The notes beneath the pieces were generated by a model, which was not told the DNA's origin, did no database searches, and saw only the letters and a list, made by a program, of their open reading frames with translations. The position numbers and the translations under genes were made by a program. From JBHAEC01 sp041855385 (GTDB taxonomy: Bacteria > Bacillota > Negativicutes > Veillonellales > Veillonellaceae), in NCBI GenBank assembly GCA_041855385.1, contig JBHAEC010000117.1, positions 1-11,825 of the forward strand: a stretch of DNA of 11,825 bases. The letters are read 5' to 3'. This document shows positions 1 to 6,648 of this stretch, in pieces; positions within the stretch are counted from its first letter, which is position 1, and each line of letters begins with the position of its first letter.

Positions 1-30
1 CTATGTATAAGGTAGCCTTCTTTTATCTGT

Positions 31-53
31 TTTATCATACCGGTTGTGATAAA
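31..53. promoter_or_regulatory. Inverted repeat upstream of mreB, possible operator
   Basis: The sequence shows a perfect 7-base inverted repeat, TTTATCA (31-37) and TGATAAA (47-53), around a 9-base centre that contains ACCGGT. No T-run follows directly, so it does not read as an intrinsic terminator. It sits roughly 20-50 bases upstream of the candidate mreB promoter elements, where a regulator could bind. It may also arise by chance in AT-rich DNA. No regulator can be assigned. Confidence 0.25.
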
Positions 54-60
54 TCGTTCA

Positions 61-89
61 TTAAAAAAAGTAAGAAAATGTGGTAAAAT
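61..89 (+). promoter_or_regulatory. Candidate sigma-70 promoter for the mreB operon
   Basis: An extended -10 element (TGG then TAAAAT, hexamer at 84-89) lies 17 bases downstream of a weak -35 hexamer TTAAAA (61-66). This would start transcription near base 96, just before the mreB ribosome binding site, and give a very short leader. The surroundings are A/T-rich, so a chance match is possible. Confidence 0.4.
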
Positions 90-102
90 TAAAAGGATAA
101 AT

Positions 103-112
103 AGGAAGGAGG
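103..112 (+). promoter_or_regulatory. mreB ribosome binding site (decides the start)
   Basis: AGGAAGGAGG ends 8 bases before the ATG at 121 but only 2 bases before the in-frame ATG at 115. It lies inside the reading frame if the GTG at 46 is used. The spacing supports the ATG at 121 as the true start. Confidence 0.8.
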
Positions 113-120
113 CGATGTTC

Positions 121-1194
121 ATGGCATTTTCCACATTGGTTAAAAATATCGGAATTGATATAGGAACAGTAAACACACATGTATATGCGGAAGGTCGTGG
201 TATTGTCCTTTCGGAGCCTTCCGTAGTGGCTACAGATTCAAAACAGGAATCCATTGTGGCCGTTGGGTATGAAGCAGAGAGATTATTGCATCGGATGCCC
301 GATCTTTTGAAGAGCATGACACCTCTAGAAGATGGTGTTATTGCGGATTACAGAGTAGTTTTAACCATGCTTCGCTATTTTATGCAAAAAGCATTGGGGA
401 AATCCGTGTCTAGGGCAAATGTAATAGTGAGTGTGCCCTGCGGGATGACTGTGGTAGAACAACGGGCTTTATGTGATGCAATTTTGCAGGCCGGTGCGGT
501 AGAAGCGTATTTACTAGAGTCTTCGGTGGCGGCGGCATTGGGCGCCAATTTACCGATTTTTGACCCTATAGGAAATCTGGTTGTCGATATTGGGGGAGGC
601 AGTACAGACGTGGCTGTTATTTCTCTCGGCGGGACGGTTATTGCAAAGTCGGCTCGCATAGGAGGACTTGATTTTAACGATGCTATTTTACAGTATATTC
701 GGCAGTATTATAATGTTATGGTAGCGGAAGAAACCATAGAAGAAATAAAAGTTGAATTGGGATCTGTTTTCGTGGAAGAAGATTTGGAAGAAGAACTCGA
801 AAAAGGCTGGGAAGAGGGAACAGAAAAAGAAGTATCCTTTTCCGGTCGAGACACATTGAATGGATTGACAAAAAAAATGACCATTCGACAATCTGAGGTT
901 CGTCGTATATTGGAAGAACCTTTCAGCCGAATTCTTGAAGTCGTCCATGTTGTGCTGGAACAAACACCGCCTGAACTGGCGGCAGATATTGTAGAAAGAG
1001 GTCTTACCTTGACCGGTGCGGCAGCATCTTTGGGAGGGCTGCCACAGCGTTTGGCACAGGAACTCGGAATTCCTGTTCATGTGCCGAAGGATCCGGGGTT
1101 TTCAGTAGTTTTAGGTTTAAGTCGAGCTTTTAATCATATGGATCTCATGGAGCGACTATTTATCAGTACAAAGAACAGGAAGGGGCGACGATAG
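121..1194 (+). CDS. mreB: Rod shape-determining protein MreB/Mbl-type actin homologue
   Basis: MreB forms membrane-associated ATP-dependent filaments that guide the elongasome. The 357-residue product has the actin-fold order. Phosphate loop 1 is around D13-G15 (GIDIGTVNT), the catalytic-type glutamate is E113 in VVEQRAL, phosphate loop 2 is VVDIGGGSTD with D156, and the adenine-site loop is LTGAAASL (297-304). PPELAADI and the C-terminal GIPVHVPKDP are also family hallmarks. I start it at 121 because the ribosome binding site is 8 bases upstream; the reading frame is open back to a GTG at 46. It is odd in three places. A glutamate-rich stretch at about 218-238 is longer than the usual loop. 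The usual EEPMAAAIGAGLP reads ESSVAAALGANLP. The adenine loop has alanines where most members have LTGGGALL. It heads a tight operon and overlaps mreC by one base. The family call is sure; MreB versus Mbl-type subclass is not. Confidence 0.93.
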   Translation: MAFSTLVKNIGIDIGTVNTHVYAEGRGIVLSEPSVVATDSKQESIVAVGYEAERLLHRMPDLLKSMTPLEDGVIADYRVVLTMLRYFMQKALGKSVSRANVIVSVPCGMTVVEQRALCDAILQAGAVEAYLLESSVAAALGANLPIFDPIGNLVVDIGGGSTDVAVISLGGTVIAKSARIGGLDFNDAILQYIRQYYNVMVAEETIEEIKVELGSVFVEEDLEEELEKGWEEGTEKEVSFSGRDTLNGLTKKMTIRQSEVRRILEEPFSRILEVVHVVLEQTPPELAADIVERGLTLTGAAASLGGLPQRLAQELGIPVHVPKDPGFSVVLGLSRAFNHMDLMERLFISTKNRKGRR

Positions 1195-2111
1195 TGTTTT
1201 CAACAGAAAAACGAATGGTAACTTTTGTCGTGATTTCTTGTCTAATTTTGGCTCTGTTAGGATATGTGTGGAAACAACGCACGGTAATTCCTTATGTAAC
1301 TTCTTCTTTGCAGACAATTACTACCCCTTTTGCTTATGGTGCCAATCGAGTAGCCGATGTGGTAGATACGGGCATTGAGGTTATTGATGTAGCTATTCGA
1401 GGAAAGCAGAGAATCGAAGATTTAGAACAAGAACGAGAAGCAATATTGCAGGCCAAAGTGAATTATGATGAGGTAGTAGCAGAAAATATGCGCTTGCGCC
1501 AATTACTGTTGTTTGAAACAAATCATCCTCAGTTTGATGTATTGGCGGCAAAAATCACTACTTATGATTACGGATCGTGGACCAGTACCTTTGTTATTGA
1601 CAGAGGGGAAGCGGAAGGGATTGCAGCCAATATGGCGGTTGTGGCGTCCGGCGGTGTAGTAGGGTTTATTAGCGATGTATTTCCTCATTCGGCAAGAGTA
1701 CAGACCATACTTGATCCGAGAAGTGCCATCGGTGCAATCGTGCAGCGTCCGGAATCGCGATTAGCCGGAATTATACAGGGAAACGGAAATAATCACAGAG
1801 AGCCGACGATGATAAATATCCCCAAGGATGGAGATGTTCTTGATGGAGACACCATTGTAACTTCCGGATATGGCGGGATATATCCTAAAGGATTATTAAT
1901 TGGCCATGTTGTAAAACTGGAAAACGATCAAGAGGGTTTTGTAAAGTATGCAACGATAAAGCCTTCCGTAAACTTCAACAGTCTGGAAGAAGTCTTGGTA
2001 ATTACTGCATCGAGAGCAGGGCAGCCGGTACCGATTCAACTTGATCCGAAGCTCGTTCCGCAGACGCAACGCGATCAAGTGGAAGGCGCTAAAGGGGCGG
2101 TGACGCCATGA
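1194..2111 (+). CDS. mreC: Rod shape-determining protein MreC
   Basis: MreC is a bitopic membrane protein that activates PBP2-RodA from the outer face of the membrane. The 305-residue product has a short cytoplasmic start, one membrane helix at about residues 9-26, a coiled coil at about 70-106 (dense in E, Q, R and L), and then the beta-rich MreC core with the typical DRGxxxGI and DPRSAIGA segments. The C-terminal tail is proline-containing and polar. The length is normal. The GTG start at 1194 overlaps the mreB stop by one base and has an AGGAAGGGG ribosome binding site 8 bases upstream, so the two genes are probably translationally coupled. Its stop overlaps the mreD start as ATGA. Confidence 0.93.
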   Translation: MFSTEKRMVTFVVISCLILALLGYVWKQRTVIPYVTSSLQTITTPFAYGANRVADVVDTGIEVIDVAIRGKQRIEDLEQEREAILQAKVNYDEVVAENMRLRQLLLFETNHPQFDVLAAKITTYDYGSWTSTFVIDRGEAEGIAANMAVVASGGVVGFISDVFPHSARVQTILDPRSAIGAIVQRPESRLAGIIQGNGNNHREPTMINIPKDGDVLDGDTIVTSGYGGIYPKGLLIGHVVKLENDQEGFVKYATIKPSVNFNSLEEVLVITASRAGQPVPIQLDPKLVPQTQRDQVEGAKGAVTP

Positions 2112-2599
2112 AAATAGCGACATATGTTATTTTGGCGTTGGCAACATTATTAATGCAAGGCTTGTTTTTGCCGGCCATATTACAATATCGTTGGCAACCG
2201 GATATTATCTTGGTTTGGGTGGTGCTCATTACTTTGCTTAGAGGACGAAAAGCAGGTGTTATCTGGGCTGTGTTGGGAGGCATTACGAGAGATGTAGTTC
2301 TCGGCAATTATTTTGGTATTCACTTTTTTCCATACCTGCTTATTGCCTATGGATTGGGAACGATTCATGAAAATCGTTTTGATATACAAGCGACCTATGC
2401 GGCAGTGACGGTTGCCGTTATGACTGTATTTGACGGAGTTATTCGTTTGGTTATGCTTATGGTAGCCAAGGCGGATATAAGTATTTTCAGCTATATGTGG
2501 TACCAAGTATGGCCCAATATTTGGTTGAATGCTTTAATTGCTTTTTTAATCTATAGGATTCTTCGTATGTTGGAAGAAAAGGACGAATATATTTGGTAG
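2108..2599 (+). CDS. mreD: Rod shape-determining protein MreD
   Basis: MreD is a small integral membrane protein of the elongasome, usually encoded right after mreC. The 163-residue product is almost entirely hydrophobic and fits about five or six membrane helices. Family-like segments are the early QPDIILVWVVLITLLRG and the following GGITRDVVLGNYFG, which matches the conserved gly-rich loop with an Asp. The ATG overlaps the mreC stop (ATGA, 4 bases), a classic coupling arrangement. It is followed after 24 bases by mrdA. MreD proteins are weakly conserved, so position adds much of the certainty. Confidence 0.91.
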   Translation: MKIATYVILALATLLMQGLFLPAILQYRWQPDIILVWVVLITLLRGRKAGVIWAVLGGITRDVVLGNYFGIHFFPYLLIAYGLGTIHENRFDIQATYAAVTVAVMTVFDGVIRLVMLMVAKADISIFSYMWYQVWPNIWLNALIAFLIYRILRMLEEKDEYIW

Positions 2600-2623
2600 T
2601 TTGTTAGAAAAGGAGGCGGTAAG

Positions 2624-4486
2624 GTGTTACAGGCTTTGTACAAAAAGAATAAAAGCAGTCGTTTTACTGCCATGCTGTACATTCTCGGAGGAATTTTCGT
2701 AATTTTAACGGCACGTCTCCTTTTTTTGCAGATTATTGACGGAGAATATTATCGCTCCAAGGCCGAAGGAAATAGACTTCGCTTGTTGCCGATGACGGCT
2801 ACGCGAGGGGTTATCTTTGATCGGAGCGGTCAAATTATGGCAGGCTCGAGGCCCGCCTATACCGTGTCGATTATGCCTACGGGAAAGAGCATCACTGACA
2901 AAGAATTAGACCTTTTGGCCTCTTTGCTGAAGATGGAAAAAGAGACAATTAAGAAAAAAGTTGATCAGAATAAATCAGGATATGAGCCTATTCGATTGGC
3001 GACGGATATCGGTATGGATGTGGTGACCATGATTGAAGAGCACCGCCACGAATTACCGGGCGTAACCATAGAAGTAGAGCCCTTGCGGTATTATCCCTAC
3101 GATTCCTTGGCGGCCCAGTTGCTCGGTTATGTAGGTGAGATTAGTCAGGAAGAACTGGAAAAAAATCCTCAAGCAGGACTTGTTGCAGGGAGCATTATAG
3201 GAAGAGCGGGTCTGGAAAATATTTATGATGATGTGCTTCGAGGCATAGATGGGGGCCGTCAGGTTGAGGTAGATGCGACGGGAAGGCCTGTAGCTGAAGT
3301 AGATCGAAAACATACGGTTCCCGGAAGAAATATTCATGTTACCATAGACCTTGCTTTGCAGCAAATAACGGAAAAAGCGGCTAAAGAACAAATGGAGTAC
3401 TTGCGTTCCGTGGGCATTCCTGCTACAGGCATTGCTGTTATTGCCATGGATCCTCATTCAGGGGCCGTACTTGCTATGACGAGTCTCCCCAGCTTTAATC
3501 CTAACTGGTTTGCGGCAGGGATTACGGATAAACAGTGGAATGAACTTAACAATAATCCAAATCACCCTTTTGATAATAAAGTTATTTCCGGAGAATATCC
3601 GCCGGGGTCTCCCTATAAGATTATTACGGGTGCGGCCGCATTGGAATTAAAGAAAGTAACTCCGGAAGAATTGATTTTTGATTCGGGCAAACATTGGCTT
3701 ATTGATAAGAAAAATGCAGGAGATGAGGCGCTGGGATGGATTAACTTTAATGTAGCCATGGCAAAATCGGATAATGTGTACTTCTATGAGATGGGAAATC
3801 GTCTTGGAATTGATAATATTGATAAATATGCCAGAATTTTCGGCCTCGGTGAAAAAACAGGGATAAAGCTTCAAGGTGAATCTGCAGGGAATCTGGCAAA
3901 TCCGGAATATAAACGAAAAGTGTTTGACCAAGATTGGTATTTGGGGGAAACCTTTGATGCGGCAATCGGGCAATCTTTTAATTTGGTTACGCCTATTCAA
4001 ATGGCCGTACTTATGATGGAAGTGGCCAACGGGGGCATACGATACCAGCCTTATGTGGTTAGTCGTGTTGACAATGCCGACGGCAGCCCCGGAGATATTT
4101 TTGCACCACGGCAGACCGGCGTTTTGCAGGTATCGAAGTCCACTATGGATATAGTGAGAAACGGACTTAAGAATGTAGCCGAAGAAGGCGGTACGGCAGG
4201 AGAAATTTTTAAAGGATTTCCCATTGATGTGGCGGGAAAGACGGGAACATCGGAAAATGCGCATGGCCTTGATCACGGGTGGTTTGTGGCTTATGCTCCC
4301 TATGATAAACCGCGGATAGTTGTGGTCGCATTGGTTGAACAGGGCGGTTACGGTGCGGCCTCGGCGGGACCGATAGTTAAGCGGATTTTAGCCTCTTACT
4401 TTAATGTTCAGGTAACTCCGTTAATGCCGTCTGCTCCACAAATTGTTAATACGGTCCCGGTAGTGGAGGGACCTAGGCAACTATAA
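2624..4486 (+). CDS. mrdA: Penicillin-binding protein 2, elongation-specific transpeptidase
   Basis: This class B PBP cross-links peptidoglycan made by RodA during side-wall growth. The 620-residue product has a short cytoplasmic start, a membrane anchor at about residues 17-38, a PBP dimerisation/pedestal domain at about 55-230 (with the TRGVIFDRSG motif), and a transpeptidase domain from about 265. The three active-site motifs are intact: S329-P-Y-K332 (catalytic serine), S382-D-N384, and K539-T-G541. SPYK is an unusual form of the common STFK/STYK box, but it keeps Ser and Lys. The GTG start at 2624 has AGGAGG 7 bases upstream. The neighbours mreBCD and rodA support PBP2 rather than a division PBP3 or a sporulation PBP. 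Confidence 0.95.
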   Translation: MLQALYKKNKSSRFTAMLYILGGIFVILTARLLFLQIIDGEYYRSKAEGNRLRLLPMTATRGVIFDRSGQIMAGSRPAYTVSIMPTGKSITDKELDLLASLLKMEKETIKKKVDQNKSGYEPIRLATDIGMDVVTMIEEHRHELPGVTIEVEPLRYYPYDSLAAQLLGYVGEISQEELEKNPQAGLVAGSIIGRAGLENIYDDVLRGIDGGRQVEVDATGRPVAEVDRKHTVPGRNIHVTIDLALQQITEKAAKEQMEYLRSVGIPATGIAVIAMDPHSGAVLAMTSLPSFNPNWFAAGITDKQWNELNNNPNHPFDNKVISGEYPPGSPYKIITGAAALELKKVTPEELIFDSGKHWLIDKKNAGDEALGWINFNVAMAKSDNVYFYEMGNRLGIDNIDKYARIFGLGEKTGIKLQGESAGNLANPEYKRKVFDQDWYLGETFDAAIGQSFNLVTPIQMAVLMMEVANGGIRYQPYVVSRVDNADGSPGDIFAPRQTGVLQVSKSTMDIVRNGLKNVAEEGGTAGEIFKGFPIDVAGKTGTSENAHGLDHGWFVAYAPYDKPRIVVVALVEQGGYGAASAGPIVKRILASYFNVQVTPLMPSAPQIVNTVPVVEGPRQL

Positions 4487-4500
4487 GAAAGGAAGCATAT

Positions 4501-5427
4501 ATGGCAGAGATTATTGTAATTACATCCGGTAAAGGTGGTGTGGGAAAAACCAGCATTACTGCTATGTTAGGAGTTGCTTTATCTACATTAAATAAAAAAA
4601 CACTTCTAATAGACGGAGATTTTGGTTTGCGAGATTTGGATTTGGTCTTGGGCGTCGAGAATGATGTGCTGTATGATTCCAGTGATGTCTGGAAGGAACG
4701 TTGTACGATAAAAGAAGCGGTTTTATCTATTCGGAAAAATTTAGATTTCTTACCGGCCAGCCAAAAAAATCGATGGGAAGATGTGAAACGCAAAAAGCTT
4801 AAAAAGGTTATAAAACAGGTAGAAGATATATATGACTATATCCTTATTGATGCCCCGGCAGGGATTGGGGTGGGTGTGGAAACAATACTGGAAATGGCTA
4901 ATCGAGTGCTTTTATTGGTAGAACCCACTTGGACATCCATAAGAGATACGCAGAGACTTATGAAGTTGTGTCATGATAGAAGATTCTTTGCTTATGCCTT
5001 GATAATCAATAGTGTTCCTGTACCAAATGATAAGTCGGCAATAGAGGTGGATACAATTTTACAGCATCTTCAAGTAGAAAATGTGGGTGCTATATTGCCG
5101 GAAAGTGAGCATATTTATCGTGCTGCCAATGAAGGGAAATTGGGTGATGAAATGGCATTGGCCCCTATATGGTCTATGCTAAATCCCTTGGTAAGTTATG
5201 TAATAAGCGAACAGGCTTGGGATATTGAGGATATACTTTCTGCCTTTGAAGCAATTAAGGATAAAAGCATAGAAGGTGTCGAAAATCCTTGTAATAATAA
5301 GGCAGGAGAGGCTTTGGAGAAAGAGTATTGTTATGATAATTCTTTCGAAGAAGCGGGAAAAAACCGTTTGTTTAGTAAGCTTCAATCTCGACAGAGACAA
5401 GCTCTTTGGAGATTTAGGAGGCGGTAA
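4501..5427 (+). CDS. MinD/ParA-type ATPase, lone MinD-like protein in the elongasome operon
   Basis: This is a P-loop ATPase of the MinD branch; such proteins bind membranes when dimeric with ATP. Of 308 residues, the first 240 or so match MinD. The deviant Walker A is K11-GGVGK-T17, D38/D40 follow in LLIDGDFGLRDLDLVLG, LPASQ is MinD-like, and Walker B ends at D117 in ILIDAPAG. MinD is normally near 265 residues. Here an acidic, low-similarity linker (about 245-285) leads to a basic amphipathic C-terminus (286-308, rich in Arg with Leu, Phe and Trp), resembling the MinD membrane-targeting helix. The usual SPAGIE and NR segments read APAGIG and NSVP. No minC or minE lies in the window, although Clostridia and Negativicutes often have minCD at this spot. 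It could be a true MinD with minC elsewhere, or an ATPase reassigned to the elongasome. It lies 14 bases after mrdA and 11 before rodA. Confidence 0.85.
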   Translation: MAEIIVITSGKGGVGKTSITAMLGVALSTLNKKTLLIDGDFGLRDLDLVLGVENDVLYDSSDVWKERCTIKEAVLSIRKNLDFLPASQKNRWEDVKRKKLKKVIKQVEDIYDYILIDAPAGIGVGVETILEMANRVLLLVEPTWTSIRDTQRLMKLCHDRRFFAYALIINSVPVPNDKSAIEVDTILQHLQVENVGAILPESEHIYRAANEGKLGDEMALAPIWSMLNPLVSYVISEQAWDIEDILSAFEAIKDKSIEGVENPCNNKAGEALEKEYCYDNSFEEAGKNRLFSKLQSRQRQALWRFRRR

Positions 5428-5438
5428 TAGGAGGGCCT

Positions 5439-6542
5439 ATGTGGCAACGTATATGGCGCACCTGGGACTGGGTGCTCCTTTTATCCACTATTGGTATAGT
5501 AGTGATTGGTCTTGCCGTTATCGGTAGTGCCACGCATATCAATAAAGAGGGAGTCGATAATTATAACTATATGGGGAGGCAAGCTATATTTTTTGCCATT
5601 AACTTGGCTATCCTTATCGGTATGCAACGATTTGATTATCGAAATTTGCAAAAATGGGCTACGCCTCTTTATGTAGTTACGATTTTGATGCTTTTAGCCG
5701 TTATATTTGTGGGAACGTCAGCTCTCGGGGCACAGCGGTGGGTACAAATCGGTCCTATTGTGATTCAGCCGTCGGAGCTGTCAAAACTGTTTATTATCAT
5801 TTCCTTGGCGAATTTGCTACAAACACGAATAGGAAAGCTTAATACGTATAGGGAATTATCCGTCGTAGCTCTTTATGCAGGAATCCCTTTTTTATTGGTT
5901 TTCCGTCAGCCTGATTTGGGAACGGCTCTGGTGTTTGTGGCGATCACGCTGGGGATGATATTTGTAGCCGGAGTCAAACTTAAGCTTCTGGTTCGACTGG
6001 GACTGGGGGCAATATTATTGGCTCCGCTGGGCTGGTTTTTGTTAAAAGAGTATCAAAAGGACAGAATTCTTGTCTTTTTAAACCCTAACATTGATCCCTT
6101 CGGAGCGGGATATCATATTATCCAATCGAAGATTGCGGTAGGTTCGGGGATGCTGATGGGAAAAGGACTCTTTTCGGGGACTCAAAGTCAATTAGATTTT
6201 TTACCGGAAAATCACACGGACTTTATTTTTTCTGTTATCGGTGAAGAGTTGGGGTTCATAGGATGTAGCATTGTCTTATTTTTATTTTTCCTCATCCTAT
6301 ATAGGAGTGTACAGATTGCACAAGATGCGAATGATAATTTTGGCATGCTCATTGCTATCGGGATATGTTCCATGATAGCCTTTCAGGTCTTGGTTAATGT
6401 AGGAATGACCACGGGGATTATGCCGGTTACCGGGATTCCGTTACCGTTTCTTAGCTATGGAGTAAATTCATTAACGACAAATATGTTAAGCGTCGGATTG
6501 CTGATGAATATATATTTACACCGCAAAAAACTGATGTTCTAG
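5439..6542 (+). CDS. rodA: RodA, SEDS-family peptidoglycan glycosyltransferase
   Basis: RodA polymerises glycan strands from lipid II in the cytoplasmic membrane and works with PBP2. The 367-residue protein has about ten hydrophobic membrane segments and the SEDS signatures: GAQRWVQIGPIVIQPSEL, RQPDLGTALVF, the extracellular loop LPENHTDFIFSVIGEELG, and the C-terminal GIPLPFLSYGVNSL. D261, in the HTDF sequence, corresponds to the aspartate needed for activity in characterised RodA proteins. The elongation role rather than FtsW or SpoVE is inferred from the mre/mrdA neighbours. The ATG has TAGGAGGG a few bases upstream, and an overlapping out-of-frame reading frame is ignored. It is the last gene of the tight elongation cluster, followed by a 106-base spacer. 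Confidence 0.95.
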   Translation: MWQRIWRTWDWVLLLSTIGIVVIGLAVIGSATHINKEGVDNYNYMGRQAIFFAINLAILIGMQRFDYRNLQKWATPLYVVTILMLLAVIFVGTSALGAQRWVQIGPIVIQPSELSKLFIIISLANLLQTRIGKLNTYRELSVVALYAGIPFLLVFRQPDLGTALVFVAITLGMIFVAGVKLKLLVRLGLGAILLAPLGWFLLKEYQKDRILVFLNPNIDPFGAGYHIIQSKIAVGSGMLMGKGLFSGTQSQLDFLPENHTDFIFSVIGEELGFIGCSIVLFLFFLILYRSVQIAQDANDNFGMLIAIGICSMIAFQVLVNVGMTTGIMPVTGIPLPFLSYGVNSLTTNMLSVGLLMNIYLHRKKLMF

Positions 6543-6550
6543 TATAAATA

Positions 6551-6620
6551 AAGAAAACTCAGCCCGCAGAAATTAGATTGTGTCAATCGGGTATGTATCC
6601 CTTTTGGAGAGAGTTTTTTG
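6551..6620 (+). other. Foldable spacer RNA with U-run, possible attenuator or terminator
   Basis: Between rodA and the radical SAM gene, AAAACTC (6554-6560) can pair with GAGTTTT (6611-6617), extendable by a G-U and an A-U pair. Inside it, CCC (6563-6565) can pair with GGG (6589-6591), which encloses GATTG-TGT-CAATC (6576-6588), a perfect 5-bp hairpin. A run of six T residues (6614-6619) ends the outer stem. This could be a weak terminator, an attenuator, or a processing site separating two transcripts. It matches no leader family I recognise. Confidence 0.35.
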
Positions 6621-6648
6621 AAAATGAGTAGAGGCAAAGGAGAAATTA

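Noticed and set aside
3..86. Short open frame ending at a TAA near 86, possibly the tail of an upstream gene
   Set aside because: The frame is only 27 codons, has no recognisable family sequence, and overlaps the promoter region, so there is no positive support.
46..120. Upstream extension of mreB from a GTG at 46
   Set aside because: It would add 25 basic residues not seen in MreB, and the strong ribosome binding site at 103-112 lies inside it. The ATG at 121 has proper spacing.
688..1080. Minus-strand open frame of 130 codons inside mreB
   Set aside because: It is antisense to a clear MreB coding region, has no recognisable domain, and its composition follows the opposite-strand codons.
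3647..4276. Minus-strand open frame of 209 codons inside mrdA
   Set aside because: It is long, but it lies wholly antisense to the PBP2 transpeptidase domain and shows no known motif.
5276..5527. Plus-strand open frame overlapping the minD-like and rodA genes
   Set aside because: It is a shifted frame across the gene junction; both flanking genes are well supported by family motifs, and its own product is unrecognisable.
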